Shown one piece after another: positions 1-11,930 of a stretch of 64,000 bases of DNA (position 1 is the first letter of the stretch; the number at the start of each line of letters is the position of its first letter). Below the pieces are notes generated by a model. It saw only the letters and a list, made by a program, of their open reading frames with translations. It was not told where the DNA came from and did no database searches. The position numbers and the translations under genes are program-made. The DNA comes from Aspidiotus rigidus (lineage: Eukaryota; Arthropoda; Insecta; Hemiptera; Diaspididae): positions 2,914,001-2,978,000 of the forward strand of contig JAVHKY010000005.1 in assembly GCA_035079385.1 (NCBI GenBank). Reading direction: 5' to 3'.

Positions 1-135
1 CAGCTTCCCGAAGAACGTCAAAGAAGTTAGGAGTGTCATTAGCAGGAGTGAGGCTATTATCAAAACTCCTGCTCTGAAAAAAGCCCTCCTTGTTCCTAAC
101 CCCGCACCCCCCCCCTCCTCTACGGGCTGCCTTGA

Positions 136-1593
136 GTGCATAAGAACAATACCTCGATGCGACCCGTTGTTTCTTTCGTCTCCTCCCCCACTTACCTTCT
201 TGCCAAATTCCTTGACCGATGGTTCAAAAATCGCATTGATTTTGAATCTCCTCATTCGGTTTTGAATTCGGCCTCTTTAACTGATGTCCTGAAGGGTGTA
301 AGTCTTCCCCCGGGAACGACCATCTGCTTCTTTGATGTTGTTGGTTTGTTCCCGAATATTCCTAAGGCTGCTACTATCCAGCGAATGGGTGAGCTACTCG
401 TCAGGGCCAACATTCCTCAAAATGAGCTTCAGGAATTTTTCGATCTTCTGAATACCTGCTGGTCCCCTAACTACTGTAAATTTGAAGGAAAATTTTTCGA
501 GTTCCCTGATGAAGTAGGGATCCCTATTGGATCACCTTTAGGCTCTCTTATCTCTGCAATTTTCATGTCCAAGATTGAACTTGACCTCTTTTCCTCGAAC
601 CAGGTGTTACTTAATCATATTCACTACTGGCACAGGTACGTTGATGACGTTCTATGTACCTGGACTGGTCACCCAGATCTCCTTGGTGAGTTTCTGAGGT
701 ATCTCAATTCCTGGTACCCTTCCATCAAATTTACGTTGGAAATAGGGGTATTTTCCATTAACTTTTTGGATTTATCGATCTCTATTATAGACGGTATCCA
801 TGAGTTTGGAATTTACAGGAAAGATACTACGACCGATGTTTTAGTCCACGGTGGTTCGTTCGGTCCTGTTGCTCACAAGAGGGCTGCATTTCATAGCCTA
901 GTTCACAGACTGACTCGTATTCCGTTGAGTCAGTCTGCTTTTAAGAAAAAAGTACTCACAATAAAACACCTGGCTAGAGTGAATGGGGTCAATATCGACG
1001 TTGACGTGATGGTTCGGAGGAAAGTTACGAGGAGCCTCCTGGATTCCACCACCTCCCTCCCCCGAGACATGATCCGTGATCGCCGGTTGCGTTGGATCAG
1101 TCTCCCTTTTCTGAGGAAGTTCTCCCTCCATTTGGGTCGGGCCCTCCGCCCGTTTGGTTTCAGACACGCGTTCGACAACCCTACAACAGTTAAGGGGTCG
1201 TTTGTGAGACTGAAAGACCCCATACCCATTGATGAGAGGAGTGGTGTTTATAAGTTGGAATGTGGGGATTGTGGAGGCTTTTATATTGGTGAGACCAGCC
1301 GCCAAATGAAAGTTAGAGTAGCTGAGCACCTGAAGTCTTGGGAGAAGGGACGCTTAGGAGAGTCAGCTTTTGCTGATCATTTCATAAACAGTGGCCACAG
1401 CTTCCGTGAGGGATCCGAAAAGCTCCTCCATAAGGAGAATTCGTACCGAAAGCGCATCGCCCTCGAGTATATAGAGATAATGCGTCATTGCGACACTGAC
1501 GGTATCACTGTACTCAACTCGTTCATTCCGGAGGATGGCCTGATCGAACTGGTCTACGATTCACACCGTGATTTCTCGTTTAGCCAATCTTAA
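136..1593 (+). CDS. Penelope-like reverse transcriptase with GIY-YIG endonuclease
   Basis: 485 codons, open from just after a TGA, so the true N-terminus is missing; the first codon is GTG and is not a real start. RT motifs in order: RPVVSF near 9; motif A FFDVVGLF with Asp67; motif B GIPIGSPLGS (128-137); motif C YVDD at 168-171; INFLDL after it. The C-terminal endonuclease has GVY at 370-372 and YIG at 383-385, with a CxxC (376/379) between them and a conserved Arg in RVAEH. RT joined to a C-terminal GIY-YIG domain is the hallmark of PLEs, which copy RNA by target-primed synthesis. All catalytic residues of RT appear intact. Confidence 0.9.
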   Translation: MHKNNTSMRPVVSFVSSPTYLLAKFLDRWFKNRIDFESPHSVLNSASLTDVLKGVSLPPGTTICFFDVVGLFPNIPKAATIQRMGELLVRANIPQNELQEFFDLLNTCWSPNYCKFEGKFFEFPDEVGIPIGSPLGSLISAIFMSKIELDLFSSNQVLLNHIHYWHRYVDDVLCTWTGHPDLLGEFLRYLNSWYPSIKFTLEIGVFSINFLDLSISIIDGIHEFGIYRKDTTTDVLVHGGSFGPVAHKRAAFHSLVHRLTRIPLSQSAFKKKVLTIKHLARVNGVNIDVDVMVRRKVTRSLLDSTTSLPRDMIRDRRLRWISLPFLRKFSLHLGRALRPFGFRHAFDNPTTVKGSFVRLKDPIPIDERSGVYKLECGDCGGFYIGETSRQMKVRVAEHLKSWEKGRLGESAFADHFINSGHSFREGSEKLLHKENSYRKRIALEYIEIMRHCDTDGITVLNSFIPEDGLIELVYDSHRDFSFSQS

Positions 1594-1637
1594 TACATTG
1601 TTCTTCTCCTCCGTTCGTCAGTTGCTTTCGTTTCAGG

Positions 1638-1673
1638 CTTGAAGATGGTTTATTAACCGAAAGCGCTCATCGT
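1638..1673 (+). ncRNA. Degenerate hammerhead ribozyme-like motif of PLE A
   Basis: Just 3' of the PLE ORF, UUGAAGA is followed by a hairpin GGUU-UAUU-AACC, then GAAA, then GCGCUC. The minimal stem III (A-U and G-C pairs around a two-base loop) before a UC cleavage site is the same layout as in the other PLE family here. The first core base is U instead of C and stem I does not pair well, so it may be dead. Confidence 0.35.
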
Positions 1674-1739
1674 TTTGTATTTTCTGCGGTTTGCAAGGTT
1701 TACTCTCCCTTCGAAGTATTCGTCTTTTTCGCGTTTAAC

Positions 1740-2110
1740 CCAAATCACCTTACGATGCCCGAAAATGGATGTAGGGCTCAAAGAGGGTCAAAATTCCCCC
1801 AAGTTTTAAGATTGCTCCAATTTTAAAATTTAATCGATTAACTTGTGAAATCAAAGAGTGCTCGTGTGATAATCGAATAAGGCTGCATATGATCGTAGTG
1901 GGTGGAAGGGCGAAAACTCTCGTTGTTTCCGGCGATGGAGAGCGTGGTATCAAGAAGCTTATCTTCTGTTGTGAACTCGCGGCGAAAAATTGGCTATGGT
2001 GCCTCTAGCAATGGAGACGGGTAAGAGTACAATCACTCTCGTTGTGCCAGCCGCGAGAGTGAATTAGAAGACTTTAACAAATGTTGTGGCTGATTGAATA
2101 GTGAAGATCG
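1740..2110. repeat. Left units of the two-part minisatellite block
   Basis: 1740-1860 carries the 'AAATCACCTTACGA ... AAAGAGGGTCAAAATTCCCC' unit, and 1880-2110 the 'CTCGTTGTTTC ... GTGAGAGATTGGCTA' type unit. Both types recur together at 4690-5870 and 5880-7160. No coding capacity. Confidence 0.6.
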
Positions 2111-2119
2111 GCCCTGGTA

Positions 2120-2429
2120 AGAGACCCTAAAAAAAAACTCGGCGCTCCGCGTCTTGCCAGGGGGGCTGAGCCCCCTGCTCCCAATTACTTTACTTTCAGT
2201 AAAAATGAAGGCAAGGCGTGGAACACTTTCTTCTTTTTAATGAGTTTTTTCGTGGAATGAAGGGTGAATAACACGAAAGACACAATACTTACGTGCGGGG
2301 GTAATATTAAAGGAGGGGGGTTGTTGGTAAATGAAAAACTCAAGCGAAAAATTTGATCACCTCGTCGGGATCCGAACCCGAGACCTTTCGCTTGCCGGGC
2401 GACTGCTCTAACCACTGAGCTACGAATAT
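2120..2429 (-). mobile_element. tRNA-derived SINE-like element
   Basis: On the - strand, 2429-2358 reads as a tRNA head. It has an A-box-like TAGCTCAGTGGTTAGAG, a D arm, an anticodon arm with GGC (Ala) but C instead of U at position 33, and a T arm TCGGG-TTCGGAT-CCCGA with a B box. The acceptor stem is mostly unpaired, so it is not a working tRNA. It continues into a body with GGGGGCTCAGCCCCC and a T-rich tail near 2125. Confidence 0.55.
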
Positions 2430-2589
2430 TTTCGAAAAAAAAATGGCGTTGATCACGAATTTATGAGAGTATGAGAAATTTGAATATCTGCAGTCGGCCA
2501 CACATTCTGAACGGCGGTATGGATATTTAGTTCGAAATCAATGAATACTGTTGTCGGTGCGTAATCAGGCGGCAAGAAAATTGCGATTT

Positions 2590-2940
2590 TTAACAGGGAA
2601 CCTGTTATATGGGGGGCTTTTTGAGAAATTTGCAGTGCGCCGTCCGCCGTCCACCAAAAAACTTGGAAAAATTTCGACTCTCGAGCTATGTATGATAGGA
2701 GAGGGACTTAGACAAATTTCGACTATCGAGCTATCATATATAGCTTGAGATTCGAGAAAAATTTAGATTCTCAAACTATATTATACTAGGCTTATAGTAA
2801 GTCTAGGCCTTCTTTATGCTAGCTTTATCTAGGTCTAGGTTTCCGTGAATTTTCAATATGTACCAAATCCCATTTGACTCATAAAACAGGTTCCCTGCGT
2901 TCTTCGTTCAACTTCGTTAAGGAAGCCGTCGTTTTTCCAG
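2590..2940. repeat. Dispersed family F1 copy with 45-bp units
   Basis: Starts with the module AACAGGGAACCTGTTATATG, a GC-rich CGCCGTCCGCCGTCC tract, and two or three 45-bp units (TCGACTCTCGAGCTATATATGATAGG type). It ends near 2880-2935 with the inverted module CATAAAACAGGTTCCCTGCG and CTTCGTTAAGGAAGCCGTC. Small ORFs here are repeat artefacts. Confidence 0.65.
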
Positions 2941-2959
2941 TGCGATTTGATGAGCATGT

Positions 2960-3170
2960 ACTGTTTTACCATTACACAGGCAGCACGCGACAGGAACGAC
3001 TGGGTAATTCTTCTGAGCGTGAATAGTGAAAAGCTGAGTGAAGAGAAAGAGCTGTGCAGCTACATCTACACAGAGTCGTGTACTATAATTCTGTGCACCT
3101 CGAAGGACAAATGTAAAAGTTGATTTGAATTAAAATATTGATGGAAGAAGGTAGGTCAGAAATAAATTTG
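2960..3170. other. No feature recognised
   Basis: Short unique-looking AT-rich stretch between the F1 repeat and the retrotransposon remnant. I see nothing coding or structured in it. Confidence 0.3.
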
Positions 3171-4262
3171 AAAATTTATGAGAAAATCAAAGGGTTTTCG
3201 GATGATAGGAAGTCGGCGGCTCTGAGAAGGGTAGAGAATTGTGGATTGATGGCTTCTGAGTATAATATTTGTCTAATGTTGGATATTTCTGAACATTCGA
3301 AAAGATAATGATTGATGTCGCCTTTACAAGGATTGTCTGGATAAAGGAGACATAGATAGATTCGTAAAGATTTAAACGTCTTAGGTGAGCGGGGAGTCGA
3401 TTGTATCCAAAACGAAGACGGCTGAGTTTAACTGTAAGGGAGCCGGGAATATCGTTAAGGGAATGCCGGAAATGAAATTGAACGAATGAGATTTCAGATT
3501 ATCGGTGTCGCCCAGTCATCTCGCGTGGAGCATCAAACGAGAGAAAATAGTTCTGACATAGGGAGCAGATTTGGGGATGAGCGGGCTGATTTAGCTAAAA
3601 CATCTGCAATTTCGTTGTTGAATATTCCTGCATGACTGGGGAACCAGGGAAAATTAATCTTTATGGGGGTAAGAGAATTGATCAAGTAGATGATTGATAA
3701 AGCTAAGGATGAATTAACCCTTGAAGGGATGGAAGAAATGGATTGGAGAGCGGAGAGAGAATCAGACATTATGAGTAAATATCCTGTTTGGGAGTTTTGC
3801 TTTATGTAGGAAAGGGCTTTGAATATCGCCGTCTGTTCCGCATGAAAAATAGATGTGAAGTTTGGTAGAGATAAAGAGCAATGAAGCTTAGTTGATGGGA
3901 TCCAAAAGGCCGTACCCACTTCCTGATGATCTATAGAACCGTCAGTAAAAATATGTGTACGATGAGGAAAATGTTCTTGCGTGTATAACTGGAAGAGTTC
4001 TCGAAAATCTGAACCAGGAGTTTTATTTCATTTGATCTTGTTAAAACACGAATGGGAATCATGGAAAGTACGTCACCGCTGGCATACTGGTGGCAGACGA
4101 AACTTCTGCAAGGGCCAATCACTCTACATTTTCCATGGTTCTAACTTTCATCTCAGTTGCGCCTCAGACTGAGGAATTCTTCAATTCCAGTTGGGCCGCA
4201 AACCAGATACAGCCGTCAAGAGGTTTTTGTATTTCGCTACTCTCATCTGAGTACATTACCTC
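3170..4262 (-). pseudogene. Non-LTR retrotransposon remnant: RNase H and C-terminal zinc knuckle
   Basis: Read on the - strand, HIFTDGSIDHQEVGTAFW opens an RNase H fold. It is followed by HAEQTAIFKAL, SDSLSALQSI and WFPSHAGIFNNEIADVLAKSA, covering the four catalytic acidic/His blocks in order (clearest in 3533-3960). After a stop and frameshifts, SRLRFGYNRLPAHL and a Cys-His-Cys pattern (CKGDINHYLFEC) match the tail typical of I/Jockey-type elements with RNase H. Several frame breaks are present, and the reverse transcriptase part is gone. An old, dead fragment. Confidence 0.75.
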
Positions 4263-4689
4263 CTGCCGTTAATACTTGTTTTCTTAAATTCTTAAAAACC
4301 GTCAAGGACAATTTTCGACAATTAGAAATATTTTCTTCTGTAAGTTAAACAGGGTGAGGCCAAAAGATTGTTACCAGTTAAATGGGGGTTTGCGTTAAAT
4401 CTGTCGTAGCGCAAAAACGCCAAACGTGAGATGTATACTTTAAATCTACGAAATTCGCATCTCAATTTTATCTTCAATTTGCGCCAAATACGAAGTTTCT
4501 ACGTCTTCACTGAGCCAAGTTATGGACCAAAATGTGCTGAAAATTCAACAATTTGCCAGGGTTCCAAAATAGGGCTTGAAAATTAATTAATTTACAGTCT
4601 TGAGCTGAATTTCGAACATTCCGATTATTAAATTACTGTTCCTGAAGTGAAATTTTGCGAGGAAAACGAAAAAAATAGTCACAAAGTAC

Positions 4690-5870
4690 TGCGAAGCACA
4701 AAAGTGGGTTAATGAGTCCAAAAAGGGTCAAAATGTCTCGAAGATGGAAAATCAATAATTTTGTTCAATTCTTCAGTAAAATTTTGCGCTGAGTTTGAAA
4801 GAATCACCCAAATCACCCTACGAAGCTTCAAAATGGATGTACGGACCCAAAGAGGGTCGAAATTCCCCCAAATAAAAAATTGCGTGATCTTCGAAAATTT
4901 AGAAGGATTCTCAAATAAAATTTCGTGCTGAGTCGGAAAAAAGCACACAAATCACCTTACGAAGCCTGAAAATGGAAGTACGACCTCAAAGAGGGGCAAA
5001 ATTTCCTCAAACAAAAAAATTGCTTTATCATCAAAATTGTGTACAATTTACTAGTGAAATTTCACGCTGAGTCCGGAAAAATAACCCCAAAATTTCTAAC
5101 AAAGCTCCAAATTCAGTGAAAGGGTCTCAAGAGATTCCACATACTCACAAGTTGAAAGATCGCTCAAATTTTCATATTTTATTCGACTCTCTTGCGAAAT
5201 TGAGCTTAGTTCGACTAAGGCCCTGAGTATGATTGAAGCTGGGGGAAGACTCGTTGTTTCAGACGATGAGGGAAAGCATGGAACCAAGAAGCTTGTCTTC
5301 CGTTGTAAACTCGCAATGAAAAATTAGCCAGACTGCCTCTATCGATGAAAGCGGGCAAGAGTGTGATCATTTTTGTTGTGTCATTCGAAAGAGTGAATTT
5401 TCAGTGAAGATCGTCATCTGTTGTAAACTGACGGTGAAAAAATAGCTACAGTGCCTAAAAATAATTCATTTTACAGTATTTAAATGAATTTTGAGCATTT
5501 TAAGAATTAAATTGATGTCACTCGAAGGAAACGCAGCGTAGAGTTGAAAAAATATGATTGAAACATTTTAAAAAGCACCAAAATGGGTTGATGAGCTCAA
5601 AAAGGATAAAAATTTCCCTCAAACGAAAAATCGCTCGAACTTGTAGACTTTACTCAATTCTTAGGTGAAATTTAGCGTAGATTTCGGAAAAAATTATCAA
5701 AAAATTCTGAACAGCACCCAAATGGTTCAATGGGACCAACAACATTTCTTCAAAACAGGAAATGGTTCAGGTTTTCGAAAAAAAAGAACGTGTCCAAAAC
5801 TAAGCAAACAATTCTTCTGTTGTATTCTGGCTGTGGAAGATCAGCTAGGGCAATGTATTTGATCGAAGAA
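4690..5870. repeat. Minisatellite, roughly 120-bp unit, diverged
   Basis: Successive units share 'AAAATGGATGTACGGACCCAAAGAGGGTC', 'CCTCAAACAAAAAATTGC' and 'AAATTTCGCGCTGAGT' segments at about 120-bp spacing, mixed with CTCGTTGTTTC-type units at 5220-5450. Runs in the + sense. Its inverted counterpart is at 7200-7500. Confidence 0.6.
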
Positions 5871-5879
5871 GGCAATTTG

Positions 5880-6920
5880 TGATGTTTCTTATAGTTCCAT
5901 GGGATGGAGGAAACAATACTGAGAAGCTACTCTGTTGATAGCTAGCAGCGAAAGATTGGCTGAAGTCCCTACCTGAATCAAAAGGGGAAAATGTCCCCCA
6001 ATTCTCGTTTTGTTGGCTTCTAGGGAGAATGTGACCGAAAGGCTACTCTACTGATGAATGCTCCCGGAAAGACGTAGGTGAATGCCTTGCAGGCAAACAT
6101 TCAGATACTCGTTGTTTTCGCGACAATAGAAGGTACAGAAGGTACAGTATCGAGTAGCACTCGCGGTGAGAGATCAGGTGAAGTCCTGCGTATGATTGAG
6201 GTGGGCCAATGCACAACGATTCCTCGATGTTCTAAACGGAAATGGTACAAAGAAGACTTCCAATATGAGCTAGTGGGGAGAGATTGGCTAGGTTCCCGCG
6301 TGCAAATGAAGCGGGCAAATGCACATGAGAAGCTCGTTGTTTCCGGCGGAGAATAAAATATGATCAAGACGATCGTCCTCTGTCGGTCCTTGCAGTGAGA
6401 GATCAGCTAATGGGCCGCATATTATGGTTATAGCGGGCAAGTGCACGTGAGTAACTTGTTGTGTTGGACAGTAAATCGAATATGACTGAGAACATCGTCC
6501 TCTGTTGATCGGTCGCGGTGAGAGATTGGCTACAACCCCGTGTATGGTCAAGGAGGGCAGGTGCACGAGAGCAGCGCGGTGTTTCAGGTGGAGAATGAAA
6601 TATGACCGAGAAGATCGGCCTCTGTTGATCGCTCGCCGTGAGAAATCGGCTAAAGCCAGGCTCTTGATCAAAGCAGGCACATGCACAATGATTCCTCGTT
6701 GTTCCAAGCGAAGTAGGTAGTTTTACAAAGAAGATCGTCTTCCTTATGAGCTCACGATGAAAAATTGGCTAGGTTCTCGCGTACGATATAAGCAGGCAAG
6801 TGAACGGAAGTAGCTCGGTGTTTCAGGCGGTGAATGGATTATGACCGAAAAGATCGTTACCTGTTGTTGGGTTGTGGTGAGAGTTTGGTTAAAGCACCAC
6901 ATATGATCGAAGCGGGCACT
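5880..6920. repeat. Minisatellite with GTGAGAGATCGGCTA units
   Basis: Units of about 120-130 bp carry 'GAGAAGATCGTCCTCTGTTGATCG', 'GTGAGAGAT(C/T)GGCTA', 'GCGGGCAAATGCAC' and 'CTCGTTGTTTC'. About eight units in + orientation. The ORFs read through it on both strands (6078-6720) are periodic and not genes. Confidence 0.65.
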
Positions 6921-7500
6921 TTAGCCGATCTCTGACCACAAACTTAGACCAGAGAATGATCTTCTCGGTAATTTTCCTGCCATCGCCTGGAATAACGAGG
7001 AATTCTCATCCAGCTCTGATCGTACGTGGGACTTTAGCTGATCTCTCATCGCGAGCCAACAACGGAGGACGATCTTCTTGACAACATTCCCTTCACACTT
7101 GGGAATAACGAGGAGTTAGCTGTCTTGCATTTGCCCACTCTGATCGGACGCGGAAACCTGGCTAATAGGTATAGAACAATGAGTACAAGAAGACAGAAGA
7201 CAAGTTCGCGGAATTTTTGACTATTTTTACTTGACTTTAGATTTTCCTAGAGAATTGAGTGATGTTTGAAATTCTGAACAATTTTTCGCCTTGGGGAAAT
7301 TTTTATCCTTTTTTGCGCCCATTGACCCATTTTATTGCTTTCCAGAGTTTTCTAATAATTTTTTCCGGACTCTACGCTGAATTTCGCCTGGGAATTAAGA
7401 AGTTTGAATGTTTGAGCAATTTTTTGCTTTGGGGATCCAAATCCAATAAATTTAAAAACATCATTTTTTTACGGGTTTTCCAAGTCTTCTAAAATTCTTA
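6920..7500. repeat. Inverted arm of the minisatellite block
   Basis: From about 6920 the same units run in the opposite sense: 'TTTAGCCGATCTCTGACC', 'ATAACGAGGA', 'TTTGCCCACTCTGATC'. From 7200 the inverse of the 4690-5870 units follows ('CTACGCTGAATTTCGCC', 'TTTTTGCGCCCATTGACCC'). The whole block 1740-7500 thus folds back on itself around 6920. Confidence 0.6.
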
Positions 7501-10500
7501 TAGCGCTCATTCCATTTATAAATGCAGCCCCGCGGAGAGAAAAGCGGGCCTGAGGAAAAATGTACTTGATCTACGAAGAAAAGCAGTTGTTCAGTACGTT
7601 TCTTACAGGACGGTCACTCTTTTCCTACAACCATCTCTCGATTAGCAGAGTGAAAATATAGGGTTGAGCAAATGAGGAAGTATTACACGCATCATCCCAC
7701 AAAGACTCCGTACTCAATGAAAAAAACTCAGAATTTGAAAAATTATTGCCCGGAGATAAGGACTGAAATTCGCGAAACAGGCGTACCTGAATGAGGGAAA
7801 TCGCGTTAAGAAAGCAGGTCAATTCTCTATTAAGTACTTAATAATAATATTAATACGTTATTTCATTAATAGGCAGTTGATCAATATGTTGAAGAATATT
7901 ATGAAGGAAAATTTCCAGGTTATTTTCGCGACCACGTTCATCTCGAAATGAACAGACAGCCAAGCTAAACAGCCACGCAGCAGTTAGTTTATTTTGTATA
8001 CCGCTAGAAGTGCAACGATACGTGGTCATACTAAGTCAAATTTACTATGCTTTTCGATGTCATCAAGCTAGCACATCGAATTTTCTTTCGTATATTTAGG
8101 TTAAGGGCCGCATAAAGTCTCCAGAAAGAAAATACAGAAATATTGCGACTAATTGAATTGTTGTTGTTGTTGTTTTTTTTTTTTTCAAGCACCCACGTTT
8201 CATTTCTATTGAAGAACTGCAACTCTTTCATTATTCTTTCGAGAATCTAACAAAAAGTAAATTTCATCAAAATGGATGAAAAGTTGATACAATAGTTGGA
8301 AACTTTGAAAAAATAAAACACACCTTCGAAAGAGGTTAGTTTTTCTCTTTTTTTTTTTCTATTTAAATTTCATTTTCATCTTTTTTAAGGAAAATATTAC
8401 TGATTGAAATTCTAGCACTCGAATATTGACTGTACGGTTGCTTTAAAGGAAGCTCTTAAAGTTATTAACCGACGAAAATTCTATTTACGAGTATTTTTCA
8501 AAATAACTTTTACCATTTTTATCAACTCAAACAAACTCGTAAGCTCAACCGGACTTAAATTTTTTCTCGCAATAGGTATTCTAATAATTAATTTTGCGCC
8601 TTCGAATAGAATATCTGGAAAAATTAAAGTGTGTACTATACAAAAAAGTTGGAAAATAATGATAATTATGAAATAATTGTAGTTTTAACAAGAATACAGG
8701 AAAGCTATTGCTTTATTTGCGAACTAACAAAAAATAATAATTCAAAATAGAAATATAAAAATTAAATTACCTAATTTGCTTATTGGAAGCTGTAGAACAA
8801 TTAGTTTTTTCCAACGCGCACATTAGATGTTTTCATTTAAAATGAAAGCCAGTAATTAAAATATCATCAAAACATAGACATAGAACCAAACGCAACTTTA
8901 GTACTTTTATTAAACATTTTCTCTGTAGACTCTTGCAATCATATGAAATAGAAAATAAAAAATTGTTTTCTCAAGTAACTAAAAATAAAATATTGTGGTA
9001 GTTTAGTCTACTTTTTTTTTTTTTTTTTTTCTATTTATTTATTTAACGAGCTTTAAAACTGCAAGGTTATTAGCTCGATGGTAATACATGGTATGAAAAT
9101 TAATAATTAATGTGGAGAGGAATTAATGTAAACGGTCGAGTTGTTTAGATGATGTTGTAAAAGTTTGTTGATTGTAAGTATTGTAGGGTACCAGAAATGA
9201 TTTCATGGTTGTTTTTAAGTGCGTGAGTGAGGACTCTGAATTGTTTAAAACAAATCTTTTAATACCGGTGCCCAACTTGCGATACATACGATGTTAGTTT
9301 TTATCAATGAAAATTAACAAGTTAGAAAAATTCAAGGAAAATAAAAGAAATTAATCCTTGAAGAAGAAGAGTTTTTTTTTTTTAATTCTTTCCTGTATTC
9401 AAGGTATTATATTTTTATTGATTCTTATGTGTTTAAAGATTACCTAATAATAATAGATTACTTGTATTAGATGATGTTCACCTAAGAATGAAAGGAAATG
9501 TAATACATTGGATACAAAAAAGAATTTTATGAAATTGATTTTAAACACTGCAAAATATCATGGAAAACTTTCTTCTCGAAGAAAATTTACTCAATTAATT
9601 TATACACGATTTGAAACAAACTTGTTATTGATCTTCTCCTTTGTTTTCAATGCATACTAAAAAGTGATTGCTCATCTGAATTCATGGATCGTCCGATACA
9701 GTTTCATTTTCTCTTGTATTTCCATGAACTAAACGATCACAGATTTTGACTTCGTATTTCAAAGATTTGCGAATTTGTCTGTTTTTTTATTCTAAAATTT
9801 TTCAGACTTATTTCCATTCATTTTTATCCTTCAGTGAATATTAAACATCAATCTGATAAGAAAATCACTGCTTGTAAATTTTTCAATCTCTTACTTGCTT
9901 TATATTCATCCGTAGATACTCTCTTAATATTGTCCATGATTATAAGTTATATTGTCAGCGGTTTGGTGGCGGCTATTGTGAGACATTATGTCATAAATGA
10001 ATGAACAAATAAATAAATTAGATTATTGAATGCCAAGTTTTTGATCAATATTCTAATACTAAGACTGCAATTCAAAAACCTTATGATGAAAAAAAAAAAA
10101 AAAAACGGGGGAAATAATATTTACTCTTTTAAAGAACGTTAAGATTTTTAAAAAATAAAAATTTGGATTTTATTGGAATGACAAAAAATCTCACTCGTGA
10201 GCCAAGTACTAGAATTCTGAAAAGGAATTCATATTTTATCAGGCTCTAATAAATTATGCTCTTGATTCAACACTAGGTATCGTTTGTAGGATCGTAAAAA
10301 GTGCGAATCCGATAAAGGAAAATTCAGTACGTCAGATATTCATGTATTTTGCATCTACGTGATACCTAAAATTGAAGTTACGTAATCATGACGCGAGAAA
10401 TGCCGTATGTTAGAATTATTAAAACCGATAGTTGCTTTTTAACAAAGGCAAAGCACCAAAATTGGATTACTACAAAATTCAGTATTGAAGAATCTTATTT

Positions 10501-11090
10501 GATCTCATAATCGGAAGTTTTGAAATTGAGAAGCGAGAGTACATCGAGACCACGAATTCTCTGAAATTAGATAATTATATTTATTACAACTAGTGAGAGC
10601 AACTGTTCCTTACTCGTATATTCGATTTTTTTACTATTTTTATTATAAAGCCTAAACAGGACATTGAAAGTACCAAATAGTGGAGTACTCTTCTTTTATT
10701 CATACATTCATTCATTCATTCATTCATTCATAAGGTAGTATAAATTCAGTTTTCAATCCCTTCCTACTCATCTGTATCATCTCCTCTCCTTGCACACTCC
10801 CCGAAACAAACATACGTCTCGACTTGTCCTTTTCCTCCTACATCTTCATCTTCTTTTCTCAACGGGGATTCAATTTTATAGACATTGATTACTATCGAAC
10901 GATTTTGAAGCTCTTAATTAGACTTACAATCAAGTTCAGGCAGTCTATAAGATAGTAAATTTTGAGAGAAATACTTATCATTTTTTTGAAACTGTTTCTT
11001 ATTGGAGTTCAATTTTAATCGCGTGACACAGATTTCAGTCTGACCCCCAGCCTTAAGATATATACATGTCAAAAACTCGCAGCCTACTTT
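7501..11090. other. Gene-free AT-rich stretch with simple repeats
   Basis: No coding sequence recognised on either strand. It contains poly-T or poly-A runs (8173-8185, 8350, 9012-9030, 10088-10104), a TTG microsatellite near 8160 and a CATT microsatellite at 10705-10730. No known mobile element ends were seen. Confidence 0.4.
10705..10730. repeat. CATT microsatellite
   Basis: About six and a half perfect ATTC/CATT units in a row. Confidence 0.9.
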
Positions 11091-11094
11091 GTTA

Positions 11095-11395
11095 GCTATT
11101 CGGGGTCCCCTTCATTAACTTGTTAATCAAGGTAAACAGAAAACCTGTTTCATGGGGGTTTTATTGTTTCATTTTTCCGATCCCCCCTCCTATCATATAT
11201 AGCTTGAAGGTGTTTCCTATCATATATAGCTCGGTGGTCGGTGTATATAGCCTGAAAGATAGTCCCTTCGAGTAACTAGGTATGCAATGTTTTATACACC
11301 AATTGATTTAGCCCCTTCAATGAACCAGATATGCAATGATTCAAACACCATGGTCCTTCTAAAGTATTCTCAATCCCCCTCCTATTATATATATA
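11095..11395. repeat. Dispersed family F1 copy
   Basis: Contains CTTCATTAACTTGTTAATCAAGG and AGAAAACCTGTTTCATGGGGG (diverged end module), two 'CCTATCATATATAGCT' units, and the 'CCCCTTCAATGAACCAGATATGCAATG' segment that recurs at 35080-35160 and 50430-50930. The foldback element at 11398 is inserted in its 'CCTATTATATATA' part. Confidence 0.55.
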
Positions 11396-11930
11396 TAACG
11401 CTCAATTCACGTAATTGCTAATTACGCGTAATGAGCAGGTGGAATTGACCAATGAGAAGCTGATTTGATTGTAAAATAATGGTATTTTCATTTTACTTGG
11501 AATACTTCAAAAAATCATTTTAGACTGGTGGACAAGTCATGAAAAGGGCTAATTTTTTCATTCCAACATTATTTCTTGAGACATTTGCGCAACCATCGGT
11601 TATCAGGGTAAAAACACTCGCTGAATCCGAATTTCATGGTTGCAAAGTCGAATTTTGCCTCCTTATGGCCTAAATCCAAGATGGCGGACAAACTCATTTC
11701 ATTTCTGTTTCGAGGTGAAACCGAAGGTTGTAATTTTTTTTTTTTTTTTTTTTTTTTGGGGGGGGGAAGGTTGCTAGTGTACAAAATTAGATCTTCAAAC
11801 TCTACTTGAGATATTGGAAATTGGTCAGGTTAAAATCATAGAGCTTTCTCTCAACTGCATTACACACTAACAGAACAAAGCATATGTACTTTGTACCTCA
11901 AAATTAGTCCGTAGAAATAAGATGAACTGT

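Larger units (their letters stand above)
1..1740 (+). mobile_element. Penelope-like element A, cut by window edge
   Basis: It contains the RT/GIY-YIG ORF at 136-1593 and a short 3' region. It differs clearly in sequence from the two PLE copies further right, so it is a separate family. Reading upstream of the ORF in the same frame gives Y-G-L-P and then TGA at 133-135 before V-H-K, so the PLE frame is interrupted there. Further upstream the frame shifts across a C-tract (about 109-117). The 5' end and any pseudo-LTR lie outside the window. Confidence 0.8.

Noticed and set aside
2358..2429. Functional tRNA-Ala gene
   Set aside because: The acceptor stem pairs at only about four of seven positions and position 33 is not U.
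6078..6720. ORFs of 71-139 codons on both strands
   Set aside because: They lie inside the GTGAGAGATCGGCTA minisatellite and mirror its period.
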